This document shows, piece after piece, positions 51,325 to 63,391 of a stretch of DNA of 64,000 nucleotides. The position numbers and the translations under genes are program-made. The DNA is taken from NCBI RefSeq assembly GCF_037975245.1, contig NC_092576.1, forward strand, positions 1,624,501 through 1,688,500, written 5' to 3'. Every line of letters begins with the position of its first letter. The first letter of the stretch is position 1. Source of the DNA: Apostichopus japonicus (Eukaryota; Echinodermata; Holothuroidea; Aspidochirotida; Stichopodidae). The notes beneath the pieces are model-generated. The model saw nothing but the letters and a program-made list of their open reading frames with translations, searched no databases and was not told where the DNA came from.

Positions 51325-52278
51325 ATAGCAGGTTTGGCTTTCTGTATGATTGGTAATACCACATCAGCCTGATCAGGACCGGGGATATCCTCTCATCCAG
51401 TATCAATATATACGATCAAATATCCCACCAGTAACAGTCGGAGTCGAGAAAGTTGGAGGATATGTTGGAATTGTAACAGTCAAAATAACTCAAGATTTCA
51501 ACAAGGATGTATGAATTTCATTTCTTAGCTATTTCACTTTATAAAAAAATACTATATAATATGGCAGTGATGTACTTGCTTACATGACAGACAAATGAAT
51601 AAAAAACGAATCAAAGAAACACACCTCTCGATTAGTCCCATGAACATGATTCAACATTATAGTGATTTAATTTGTTTACTAAACGATTTTCACACTACCA
51701 CAACTACTTCAGACATTGATATTGTTTCATAACTCATCAAATGAATAAAGTTCTTCTGTTTCTAATGCTATTTCTAAAATCTTATTATAATAAGCTAGAA
51801 AGTGCATATCCTGACAGCAAATACAAAACAAACAAGTTTTACTGCAAAACTTCCCAGTCACTATCCTGTTGTTTATTTGCTTAAAAGACATTGTACAAAA
51901 TGTTGAATATCTGAAAAATGCCAGTAGGGAAAAGCAGACACCTCGAAATATCAGAGAAAGGTCAGAGAGGGTCATTCCTAATAGTGAATTTGTGATTATA
52001 TTGGCTATATATTCATATATTCACATTCACTAAATAAATCATTATTTTAACAATGATTCACTACAGGAGGTTCAATAAGGTACACTTTACAAAGAGTGCA
52101 AGGTCAATTTGTGAACATGCTGTGAAGTGTACAAAATATCTTCAATTACAGAGCAACCTTACAGTTCAAACAGCAGACCTACACTATTAGAAATGACTGA
52201 CGACATACATACAAATATACCGACATATATAGATGCAGTGAGGCTCTGAAGATTTATAGCAGCTGTCAACCATTGTCT

Positions 52279-52280
52279 TA

Positions 52281-52365
<85 letters not shown>
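52279..52365. repeat. (TA)n microsatellite, ~85 bp pure
   Basis: Uninterrupted TA dinucleotides. A second (TA)n lies at 52970-53010. Confidence 0.97.
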
Positions 52366-52371
<6 letters not shown>

Positions 52372-52556
52372 AAAGAGTCTTTCACAGAATTCGGTGACTT
52401 ATCTTGCAAACTTTGCCAAGCTATTTAAAACATGGCGTGAGACCACATCATGTAATCAGCATTTAAACGTGTCACATCCATCTTCAAACGAACGTAACAA
52501 GATTATCGTTTTAGTGATTGAAAACACTTTTGTTGATATTAGAATATCATGACGCT

Positions 52557-52705
52557 TGAGCGAAATTGCCTCTCACCATTGTGTGCTGTGATGGGGTCAT
52601 TCCCTCCTTAAAGAAAATTGCGTTACTTCGGGTCTCCATTTCCCCAAAGTATACTATACTTACGTCATCTAAAACATCTCTGTAGAGTCCATAATATACA
52701 TATAT
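52557..52705. repeat. Dispersed repeat, copy upstream of the sulfotransferase
   Basis: Shares GCCTCTCACCA, GATGGGGTCA, CCAAAGTATACTATAC-like and CTGTAGAGTCCATAATATA words in the same order with 63845-64000. Confidence 0.7.
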
Positions 52706-52962
52706 GGTGTTCCATTAAGACTGTACACCATATTTTACATTGTATATCTCATTCAAAACAACTGGGTACATACATAGGCACAGCAAAAAGCAATCATTCA
52801 GCAAATGTATTCACTAAAGTATTTCCTCTTGGGGACAACAATTTCCGCCATTTTATCGTTCGTCATACATTTACATGGAAGCCAAAAGAACATTATTTGT
52901 TGCTAAACCTAAATTTGTAGCCATTTTGTTGGGAAAACAACTTTAGCTACCGGAATATTATA

Positions 52963-53010
<48 letters not shown>

Positions 53011-53024
53011 TTGGTACGTACGTG

Positions 53025-53181
53025 GTGATCAAAGGATGGCAACGTCAAACATGTAAAATTGTACAAGTACCAAAATGACTTCCTGTGTATGGTTAACTAA
53101 TTATGTACGTTAACCACACACAGGGAGTCATTTTGGTACTTGTACAATTTTACATGTTTGACGTTGCCATCCTCTGATCAC
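53025..53181. repeat. Fold-back hairpin: 73-bp arms, 11-nt loop, 3 mismatches
   Basis: The arm 53025-53097 is the reverse complement of 53109-53181 except at three positions. The loop is 53098-53108. It sits immediately after a (TA)n tract and 530 bp before the sulfotransferase start codon. Too long and too perfect for a typical animal pre-miRNA; a snap-back MITE or dsRNA source is likely. Confidence 0.92.
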
Positions 53182-53710
53182 TTGACCATTGGCATTAGTC
53201 TGTGGTATATTACTTGTGTCTGAAGCCTCGGTCATATTGTTAGTTTGGTATAAGTGTAATGACCAAAATGTTGTTTTCAATTTGATTTGGCCCAAAGATG
53301 TCATTCACCACAAAAGTACTACTGACAACCCATCCTCAAGCACATACTCAACAAGTTTAAAGTCCATCGACCTTATCGTCAATACGTGAGTAGTAATGTA
53401 TCTCATCACATGAACACTTCGTCAAGGGGGTGAGAAAGTAAACCTTCGATCGCGTATATACAGTTGCCTAGCTCTTAAACAAACATTATGGTTGAGCAAA
53501 TTCGCACTTCACTTCCTTGTGACGCTTTTAGTGCGCAAGAAGTTAATGAAGAACGGAATATCACAATAATTTTGCAATTTTTAGTTCGGAACTGCAAGTC
53601 AACACGTATACAACGTAGTGTTTGAACCGATCTATTTGTATCGTTGCTTAATTGGTTGTGCTTAATTCAAATCATAGTTTGGTACTCTGATTTATTATTT
53701 CAAAAAGAAG

Positions 53711-53874
53711 ATGGGTTACGGGCATTCTCGTTTAATGTACTCGTTGTTTAGTGCTAGTTTGTTATTAATATTGTGGATTTTTTTACTATTTTCAAGTCAT
53801 CATTCTTGGGTAATTGTCGCGACCAAGCTGCGAAAATCAAGCTGGCGGCAAATAGCTCCTCGGCAAGGAGCAAA
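53711..53874 (+). CDS. Sulfotransferase exon 1: signal anchor
   Basis: ATG at 53711 opens 54 codons plus two bases, donor AA|GTAAGT. The reading frame runs into TAA right after the donor, so the ORF is short and easily missed. The hydrophobic run of 20 residues after a nine-residue tail is a classic type II Golgi anchor, and its phase fits exon 2. Confidence 0.8.
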
Positions 53875-53950
53875 GTAAGTACAAGTTACAGAATACAAAA
53901 CGTAAACGCTATAATTAAAAACAGAACTTTCAAGCAAGGTAGACGAAAGA

Positions 53951-53982
<32 letters not shown>

Positions 53983-54011
53983 GAAGATTATATATATATA
54001 TATATGTAGAT

Positions 54012-54043
<32 letters not shown>

Positions 54044-57000
54044 GATTATATATATACATATATATACATATATATATATCTATCTATATATATATATATA
54101 GATTACATATATATATATATGTATATATATATATAGGTGCAAATTTGATAACAAAATTGATTTGTTCCTTCAATTACCATTTTGCTCGTTGAAAACAAAT
54201 TCCAAAGGGATCTGGAGGGACCATAGTTAGGTGTTCTATGTGTGGAAGTGCTAGGAATCAGTAACGCATACGTGCAGGATTTTCGATAGGTGAGGGGTGG
54301 GTGCACATGTACTGGAGGACATCAGCTAGTAAGGAGAATGGGGCGGTGATGTACACTGCACATGATTTAGAAGGTTTGTGTGTGGAGGAGAGGGGGGGGG
54401 GGGATTCTAAATGAACGAAGAATTTTGTAAATTAAGGGGCGTCATGACTTTGGGCTCTTTTGAAGGCCACTCACATGTGGGCAGTACCAAGTCCCCCCCC
54501 CCCCCCGCCCCGTGAGAGGCCTTTTGTTACATCGTGGAGCTATTATATTTGTATCTGTATCCGATTCATTGTCTTCCTAGTCTTTGTGTTGCTAAAATAT
54601 TCAAATGAGGTTAAAGGCATGCCTTCCTAGAAGTTCGTATCTCTAAATGTAGGTAGCTTACAGTAGGTATCTACTGCAGGGATGACACCGTTAGAGGCAG
54701 CCTATCCAATTTGAAAAATGTGGTCGTTGTCTGCTTAATTAGATCACAGATGATTTTGAACGGTTGGCTGGAGTCCACTTCTGGCATTGATTTATCCATA
54801 ACGCTATTCTACATTCTGTTAATAAAAACAAAAGAAGTAACAATAAAAAATATTCATAAAACAGTGCAGCAAAGCTTGATTAGTCTCAGATTAATTAAAA
54901 GTCTGACAAATTTAACCCAAAATCTTTGTAGCCCTAATACGAATTTCAACACACATTTATTAATTGGTCGCAGACATTTTGTTTCGTAATCGTATGATAA
55001 CAAACTGATCAAATTTGGGACAAAATTTGCATGCATAATATTTCTGCACTATTATCAGTTGTTATTCCCATGATAGAGTAATATGTTCCGTTCGAAAAAA
55101 TGAAAGAAAAAAAGAAAAACGTTTGAATGATAAAAATTGTTGCTCACTATTTGGCTTCAAACAGGTAAACAGGAGGCCGTTTATAGTTTCAGTGTTAAGG
55201 ATGGAATCAATCAAACCCAAACAATATGGTTACAGAATGATAAACTGTTTGAGCGGAGGAGAAAACATGCTGTACCTCTCTTCTGAGGTGGGTACAACTC
55301 ATTACCAGCTTATTTCAACATCATGATATGCTAAGAATAAAGTTTACACCTTTCTTCGTCATCTTTCTTGTACTTCTAATTTGTCTTATCCAGCCAACTA
55401 TTGGCTGGGTATATCTTCTGGAAAATGAGGGAAGTCTAATTAATAAATAAAACTTTTCGTTGTGGTGTACTTACTAAAAATATACTTCAGTTTTTGGATT
55501 CATAAAAGTTCTCTGCAGAATAGAATAAGCAATGAATGTCAATTTTTTTTCAAGTATTCTAAGAATTTCATTACATAGTCTGTGGCAAATATTTCACAAT
55601 ATTTATATATCGTAAATAATGTTTGTCTAGAACAATGCCAAACTTGGTACTCAAGTTAGACAAGGTCCCGTTTGATAAATTCAAGTGGTGACCTTTGTTC
55701 AATACGGTGAAGCAATGATAATTGTTAGACTACTTATACAGACTAAGACTCATCCAAAACCACATTTAATATATTGAAGAACAGTTTTGATAATATACTG
55801 AAGTACATGTGGCCGGATAATGTCTCACTTAGATCTGATTTAAAGGAAATTGAAAGGAAACTGTGCGTGAAGAGATACGAAGCCTAATGGAATAATATTT
55901 CTCTAAACTGATTGGGGAAGTTAACCAATAAAGTGATCTCTATACCATATACCAATAATGATGGTTGAAGTTGGGTCTCATATAGGGCTTCATAATGAGG
56001 TGGACTGTTGTATTCTAAAGGGGAGCCGTTCAACTGGAGTTAATGTTTGAGACGATGACGGCAATTGTTGAACTCGATGTTGAATATTCAGTGGAAAAGT
56101 TTTCAGCGTGCTTAGTGTTTATTTTCCTTGGCCATGGTTTTGCGTTCGATGAATTGCAAAATCTATTAGTGGTTATAGCAGGAGCTGCTACTCTAGGAGT
56201 AGCAGCTCCCTGGTTATGGTGCCATTAAAACTCCATCCACACCAACCTTTTTTAAGATACGACAAGATACGGTGAAAGAAGATGAAATTATTTCAACTTT
56301 TTCGTAGAGGATTTTTGATCATTGTCCAAACAGAAAAATGCCATGGAGCACAAACTGAATGCCTATGGGCAAATTGTTCAAGTACGGGTTGTATTGTATG
56401 TTTGTTATCTCGGTGCAGCGTACGATTTGCTGCCAGTCAGACAATGCCTTTTCAAGGTAATCTGGTATTGTGAGTTAATATTTCATCAAGGTTGTCAATA
56501 TACCATGTAACCGTTATTGACATAATACCTTGTTGTATCGCCCGCCCCCAAGACTAAATAATCTGTTAGGACAGAATGACTAAGCTGTTATGGCAGATTA
56601 ATTGATCTGTTACGACAAATGAACATAATATGCTACCACAGATTAACTAAGCTGTTACGCTGACAAACTAATATGTTACGACTTATGAAACAATCTTTTA
56701 CAACAGATTAAATTATCTCTTACTGCTTACGCAATAATCTTCTACGTCATCTATTTCGACTGATTAAATAACAAGTTACAACATACTGATGTATTCTCTT
56801 TTTGTATCATTGGCCAAAACTGGACCAACATTATTTCCAATGGGCGAAACATTGTCCATGGTACGAATGGGCTTTCGTAGCATTGTAACCCATATTAAGT
56901 TACATTTAAACACATACACTCCCCTCTTTTTGCCCATCCACATGTACAAGTGGTAGTACAAAAATGAGTATAATTGTTTTCTTTTCAGAATTGGTTCCTA

Positions 57001-58051
57001 TATCACCTCACCAAGTGACAGGGTCGAGGTGTCCGAAGAACGTCGAACGTTTCTTATCCAACTTTACGGTCCTTCAGGAACACCACTTCCAAACTTCTTC
57101 ACCAAAGGACAACCAGGCGGTCTTACACTACGGGATTATTCGAATGGCGTCGTTGTATTTGTTCACCATAACAAAGCAGCTGGAACCACAGTCAAAACTT
57201 GCATGAGGAGTATGCAGCGTAAAGGGATCATCGATGGACCAGAGCCGTTTCTAGTACATGCTCCTGGAAGAATGGAGCTTCACTTACGAACACGTAAGGG
57301 CAGAAAATACAAGCAAATGAAATATTTCATGGGTGGCTATGCGTTTGGAGTGTGTGATTATTTTACAGATAACCGAAATTGTTCATATTTTACATTCATG
57401 AGAGATCCAATCGAACGAGTTATATCCTCATACTTCTATTGTCATCGTAACCCCGGGGACCAACTTTGTGGCCCTACTAGGGTGGGTAACTTTACCCTGG
57501 AAGAATGGGCAATATACCAGGGTAGTTATTTCTTTTATCAACTTCTTATGCAGCCTGTATTTTGTTTAAGATATTGGCCTTTAGAAAACGTTAGCACCAG
57601 TGATCAGTATATTTTAAAAGAGTTTCAAACCAATGTGACAAATGTGACCAATGTAAGCCAATGCTGGTTCCGACAGAGACAATATTTTGCAAATGTTCTG
57701 ACCTCTGCTGAACTAACAGTTTTGTTCGACTACATATCTGCTAACTTGGAAAACTGGTTTGCATTTATTGGGATGACTGAATATTTCAGTTCATCTTTGA
57801 AAATGCTTACACACATCTACAACATACCGTTTGAGGATAAATGCGATCGGAAAACTAACGAAGGACGATACAAAACAGATTTAAACCAGGCAAATGATCA
57901 TTCTTCCAACAAATCAGAATTAAGAGATACGTTGATGAGAAACCCACAAGTTATGGAGGCCTTAGAATTCGATATGTTGCTATACGATAAAGGGATGGAA
58001 ATTTTTCAAATCGAGAAGAAGGTTTTTGTTCGAAGGGGTTCGAGAAATTAA
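53711..58051 (+). CDS. Golgi type II membrane carbohydrate sulfotransferase (sulfotransferase family 2-like), 2 exons, 408 aa
   Basis: Exons 53711-53874 and 56989-58051 join in frame (AA|A = Lys). Exon 1 encodes a short tail MGYGHSRLM and a hydrophobic signal anchor [20 protein letters not shown] (residues 10-29), then a basic stem. Exon 2 has a 5'-phosphosulfate-binding loop ([18 protein letters not shown], about residues 109-126) and the 3'-phosphate motif [14 protein letters not shown] (R193, S201). Known for the fold: PAPS-dependent transfer of sulfate to glycan hydroxyls in the Golgi lumen. The layout resembles HS2ST/CHST-type enzymes of the Sulfotransfer_2 family, but the exact substrate cannot be read from sequence. 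N-glycosylation sequons include NCS, NFT, NVS and a triple NVTNVTNVS. Two exon-like segments inside the intron fail by phase. Poly(A) signals: AATAAA at 58921 and 58948. Confidence 0.85.
53950..54136. repeat. Compound (TA)n/(TATAGAT)n microsatellite
   Basis: Several TA runs separated by GAAGAT, GTAGAT and ATCTATC words. Starts 75 bp after the sulfotransferase exon 1 donor. Confidence 0.95.
54137..56988 (+). other. Sulfotransferase intron, remainder
   Basis: G-run at 54390-54402, C-run at 54493-54508, and a perfect 13-bp stem hairpin (GGAGCTGCTACTC-TAG-GAGTAGCAGCTCC) at 56181-56209. No phase-compatible coding exon. Confidence 0.55.
56989..58051 (+). CDS. Sulfotransferase exon 2: catalytic domain
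   Basis: Acceptor GTTTTCTTTTCAG| at 56988, first base completes the Lys codon, then [18 protein letters not shown] and the full catalytic domain, ending [12 protein letters not shown]-stop (TAA 58049-58051). 353 residues. Confidence 0.88.
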
Positions 58052-59730
58052 AAGCGATTACTTGATAACAAGTTAGTGAAAATTAAAAATGATTCAAGAA
58101 ATGTTGTACATTGACAGTCTTTCATTAAACTTAAGAGACATGAAAATCACATCTGAACTTAAGACCGTAAACATTTATAGAAGGTATATGTCCCGATAAT
58201 ATAATATATAAACGAGTGTTGCAGAGTTCCTCAAAGTATTAATTCTTAATTCCGACAACTAGAGGTGTTAGTTATAGTATTGAATTCAACTGTTGCTAAT
58301 TCATTCTAAAAATATTAAAATACATTTAAATACACTCATTTCCGAAAATTCCAATATTTTCATATACATCGAAGTATGACATTCTTACACAACTTATAAA
58401 ATTCTTCTTGGAATTATGCACGTTGTTATACATTAGGATGTTATACTTCCAGTACATGGCTGTGTACATTATTGAAACTGAAGTTAAACATGTAAACAAG
58501 TACTCCGTCAACTTCAGGTAATACCGATACTGATTTCACTGATGCGACAATATAAATAGTTTTCAGCCTTCCAACTTTGAGAGGAACAGAAGCTTAATTC
58601 TATGGAACTGAGTGTTGCATTTCTCAATGGCATACCAATTATACCATAAACTTTGTCTTTCACAATAGCACATGGTAGACAAAAACCTTAAAATCATGGC
58701 ATGATATTGCTCTAAATGTTTGACAAACAAGCGAGCTGCAAACTTGTATGAAATTTGAACAAATAATCGTCATTTCATTTCTCTTCTTATGCTTGGCGAG
58801 ATTTTTATTTCGTGTTGCCAGATAAACGAAATGCTCGATTCTCTCTGATTATATTAATGTGAATTTCAAGCCTGTTAGTTTATATTGCAAGCTTGTGAAC
58901 ACTAAAGTAGGCAAAGAGGAAATAAAAATTGATATTACAAACTTGTAAATAAATACTGAATTCTGTCATGTTTTATTTTTTTGTAGTCTCAACTTAGCTT
59001 ATCTAGTTGTTTCGTGTCACTATATAGTCCCGTTAAGAGCAAGTGTCACAACATGTAAGGTTATATTGACGTGAAAAGACTTCACAGCTGGGGAAGGGGG
59101 CAAATTCTCAATTCATTTGACATATTTATGTCTGGGCATCAACTTTTAAAGAATAGTCCGAGGTGCATTTAGGATTTTATGAAGGAATATGTGTAAACAT
59201 TGAGTCGTTTAGCATGATTGTTATGAAGGGAGGGTTAAGGTGATAAGGTCTCCCCAACCCTGGGGATGATGTTAGATGATGAAATGTGAGGCATAGTTAG
59301 ATTATAAATTAGATACATAATGGAGTCTGAACGCAGAGTTGTGATAAGGAATATTTTGAACAACATTACAGCCTCGATCCACGTGTGATTACGCTTCAGC
59401 AAAATTTCCACTTTTATTAGAAATTTTGAAGATTGATGTCAACAGTCCGTCGAATTTCGTGACACCCACCAAAATAGCTGTTAAATTTTATGTTCTGTGG
59501 TACATAATGTAAATGAACATTATTTTTGCTATATTTTGCCAGCTTTATCTTTTCAATGCTACTATTGGACTTGATCTCCTCCCCATTTAACTCTTTTCTT
59601 CCTCCCCTTTCCTTCCCCTGATTCAACCAGTCCATGCATCATGAATACAAGCTTGACAAGGACGAATCTTGACTTAATGACAAACGACTATGTGGGAAGC
59701 ATCTGGCCGTTTTGGTCCTTTAAATAACCC
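58052..59730 (+). other. Sulfotransferase 3' UTR and downstream intergenic sequence
   Basis: 3' UTR up to about 58970 judged from AATAAA at 58921-58926 and 58948-58953. After that, AT-rich sequence with no recognisable gene. Confidence 0.5.
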
Positions 59731-59893
59731 CAGTGACATGGGCGCAGATCAGTCTTGGATAATGGTGGGGACGTGTGTGTGTTCTCTGACATTATCCGAG
59801 CGGAGCGCGACCATGGGTTCGCACGTAACGTACACGAAATTTGTTGGCAAATATACCTCCCAGATCGCCGAAAATAACACTTCCCAGACCCAA
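59731..59893 (+). mobile_element. DNA-transposon (hAT-like) terminal fragment
   Basis: Begins CAGTGACATGGGCGCAGATC and contains GGTGGGGACGTG. Its right part (CCTCCCAGATCGCCGAAAAT, then ACTTCCCAGACCC) matches the interior of the MITE at 51051-51324. An inverted copy of CATGGGCGCAGATC occurs at 63394-63407. Truncated where LINE sequence begins. Confidence 0.5.
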
Positions 59894-59894
59894 T

Positions 59895-61938
59895 GAAAGT
59901 CTTGCTAATCAGTTTGGTGATTTCTTTATAAACAAGGTAGCAGCTATTCGTGAGGAATATGATACTTTTGATGCCACGCCCAGTGTGGACATAATGGCAG
60001 ACGATAGTATTTTTGGTGGTTGTCCTCTAGAATCTTTCTCTCCTGCCACCGAAGAAGAGGTACGGAAGCTAATTACAAGCTCCCCAACAAAGTCCTGCAG
60101 CTTGGATCCTTTACCTACCTTGCTATTGAAGCAATGTATCGATGCACTCCTGCCAATTATAACCGCCATCATAAACCAATCACTCATTGAATCAAAGGTG
60201 CCGTCTTGATTTAAGCGTTCTATTGTTAAACCACTGCTCAAAAAGCCTGGTATGAATAAAGAAGTGTTTAAAACACTACCGACCTGTATCAAATTTACCT
60301 TTTATATCCAAACTCGTAGAAAAAGTTGTTGCTATACGCGTTCAACATCACTGAAATGCCAATGCTTTGCATGATAATCTCCAATCTGCATATCGCCAGT
60401 ACCATTCAACTGATTCAGCTTTACTTAGAGTACATAATATTGCTGCAGCTCTTGACAAGAGGTCCCAAAACAATGATGGTCATTTTGGACCTATCGGCAG
60501 CCTTCGATCTTATTGATCATGAGATCTTATTTAATCGTCTCCAACATACTTTTGGAATTGCGTCAAACTCATTAAAATGGTTTAAGTCCTATTTTAGGGA
60601 CAGAGTGCAATGTATGCAAATTGATAATGTTATATCTGATGAGAAACAGCTAAGGTTTGGGGTACCACAGGGATCTGTACGTGGTCTTTTGATATATTGT
60701 ATGTTTACCCGTGCAGTTGGAGAAATAATTCAGCGCCATAACATCAACCATCACTGTTATGCTGATGATACGCAATTGTATTTGAATTTTGGTGCCCTTG
60801 AGTCCTGGAATGATGTATCATTAAAGCTCCAAGCATGCCTTTCAGATATAGACAGTTGGATGCGGGTTAATTGTTTGAAACTTAGTCAGGACAAAACTGA
60901 GTTCATTGTATTTTCACCAAAATGTCAGGGTCGTGCTATTCAAGACTTGTATATAAATATGGGACCTAACACCATATGTTCAGTTCTTAAAGTAAAGAAT
61001 TTAGGTATATATCTTGATCACAATCTTACCATGGATAATCAAGTTGACTCTATCTGTAAGTCCTGTTATTGACAGATCCGAAATATTGGCAAAATAAGAA
61101 GGTATATCTCAGATGATGCGTGTAAGACTTTGATCCATGCCCTTGTGACATCAAAACTGAATTACTGCAATGCCCTGCTATATGGCCTGCCTCACAAGCT
61201 GACCGATCGCCTTCAGCGAGTTCAGAATCGCGCTGCACGGCTTGTAAGTCGCACTCGTAGACACGAGTGGCATATTACACCCGTATTACGTGACTTACAT
61301 TGGTTGCCTATTCATTGCAGGTTCAATTATACATATAAGTCACTTAATGGTTTAGCCCCAATCTACCTCTCTGAATTAATACATAAATACAAGCCTACTC
61401 GATCTCTACGCTCAGAATCCAAGTCCTTACTTACCAAACCTATCATTAAAACTTCTACATACGGAAACAGGCGTTTCGATTACTCATCTGCGACATTATG
61501 GAACAGGTTATCGGAGGAAGCTGAGTGTGCCAAAAATATAGATGAATATAAAATAACTAATCAAAACCTTTCTATTTAGATCTGCATTCCATTAATCGTG
61601 CTTTCTATACTATTTATATTGTCACATATTATTACAACGCATTTGCCATTTTGCATTTATAGCGCTTTTCAAATTTAAATTTTACACTTATTCATATATT
61701 TTAAATTTTAAGGATTTGTTTGTATAATTTTCGATTTCCCATTTGCAGTTTTTATTATACAATTTATTGTCAGATGGTATATAACAAATTTTCTACCCCT
61801 TTTATACCTTACATGATCGATTTATATATTTGTATAATTATCATGTTTGTTTGTATTTTACAGACTGTAAAGCGCCTTTAAGAGCAATTTCTGATTGGAT
61901 AAGGCGCTATAGAAATTTTGTAAAATAAATAAATAAAT
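59895..61938 (+). mobile_element. 5'-truncated, broken L2/CR1-type LINE
   Basis: The conceptual RT is split over at least three reading frames: 59841-60209 (ends in a premature stop; contains SLDPLPTLLLKQC), 60326-61072 (VILDLSAAFDLIDHE, GVPQGS, catalytic YADDTQLYL) and 61130-61579 (LNYCNALLYGLP, QNRAARLVSRTRR, TLWNRLSEEAE). The endonuclease domain is absent. The 3' end has the GTAAAGCGCCTTTAAGAGC...GGCGCTATAGAAATTTTG tail and (AAAT)n at 61923-61938. Frameshifts and stops make it inactive. Clade assignment (L2/CR1/Rex) is by general motif similarity. Confidence 0.88.
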
Positions 61939-62306
61939 GATGCTCACAAACCTTCTTAAATTTTAGATATCATTGCTCAGAAATTTAGTTTGGAGAAATA
62001 TATGGGCGTCTGCAAAACAAAAAATCAGGGGACAAATAATACAATTAGACTTTTGTATATACGATGGGTTTGGGGTCCTCATGATCCAATAAACAATTAT
62101 AGACTGTGGCAAATGCGATTTCCGTCCAATATTTAAAACTGTGGATAAATATAATAAAATGAGAACTGCTGCATGTCATTTTCACAAAATGCTGTATCAA
62201 ACTGAACCAAAGTTTAATACAGGGGAATTTAAAATGCAGCATTTGGTCAAGTCAAATTGGTGGGGACAGGGTAGGCCTATATCATGTCCCCACCACTGAA
62301 AAAGTT

Positions 62307-63391
62307 GGTGGGGACGCGTCCCGCTGGCGAATTTCTTTTTCCTGAACCTTTCGGGCAGTGTACGTGGAGTTTAGCCAATCAGAGCGAGGCTGTGTTGATG
62401 ACGTACTACAGTAAAGATAGCGGCGTGCTTACCAAATGTTGAAGTGCATGGGGAAATCACATTCGATAAGTCAACATAATTGTTGTACTACAGCAGAAAG
62501 TATTGAGGTATATAGGCCTTGCACTAATAACATTATACTGAATCATTATGCACAACTTACATGACGTTTGCATCGGTTTTTGTTGAAAAACGGCGATGTA
62601 TGATCGCTGTCTGATGTACAAATTTACAATGTCTTCAGATTGACATGACACTGTACTCAGTACTGTAGTACTGGTACAGTAGTATGTTACGTACTTACAG
62701 TTTACACACATCTACACAGCAATATTTGTACACAGGGGTACAGTCCTATAGCACCTCCTTGTGAGAGACGAGGTCCAGTAATTAACGGTTTATTGTGGAA
62801 ACTGCCAAATGTTTGTTGTAAACTGATGAGCGAATTAGGTAAATAAGAGTGCAAGTACTGCCCTTGTTTTATTATAAAATAAATCCTCTCTCTTTAATTG
62901 TTCCAGAATGAATATCTGTTTCCCTAGTCTTTTATTCTAGCAAGTCATCTGCCTTTAAATTAGGATAAACTTTCCTAAAACGGATGTACCACATTTTGGG
63001 GCTGAGACCGATTTCCCCCTAATAAGATCTAGAAGGAAAATAAACAAAAGAAACTATATATATTTTCGCCACACTATCTACGGAGTTTCATATATAAGAT
63101 GACCATGCACGAAAACCATGACATAACTTATAATATCGATTTTCAATTCATGATATAATACTTGGACATAACTACTTGAACATGAGAAAAAGTGGGGGGA
63201 AAATCCACACCGGGGCTCGAACTCGCGCTCTTTCGTTTTCCACCTTATGTTATTGAGGGGACGCATTTACCCGACTGACCATCTTTACTGAGTAGTACGT
63301 CATCAACACAGCCTCGCTCTGATTGGCTAAACTCCACGTACACTGCCCGAAAGGTTCAGGAAAAAGAAATTCGCGTCCCGCTGTCCCCACC
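62307..63391. mobile_element. ~1.1-kb element with ~92-bp inverted terminal arms
   Basis: 62327-62418 is the reverse complement of 63281-63373 with essentially only a 2-bp indel. Just outside, GGTGGGGAC (62307) and GTCCCCACC (63383-63391) are also inverted. The interior encodes nothing. Near its right arm, on the minus strand, there is a tRNA-like B-box GAGTTCGAGCC (63213-63223 region) and an A-box-like GATGGTCAGTCGGG. Superfamily not assigned. Confidence 0.75.

Noticed and set aside
52618-52920. 100-codon ORF upstream of the sulfotransferase as a gene
   Set aside because: No domain, no ATG start context I trust, and its first part lies within a dispersed repeat also present at the window end.
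55165-55287. Possible middle exon of the sulfotransferase (protein-like reading frame, acceptor AAACAG, donor GAG|GTGGGT)
   Set aside because: In the phase required by exon 1 it begins with a stop (AA|G TAA). Its open frame is incompatible with both neighbours.
56334-56381. Possible 48-nt exon ([16 protein letters not shown]) before the catalytic exon
   Set aside because: In the required phase it reads into TGA within eight codons. The open frame would need different neighbours.
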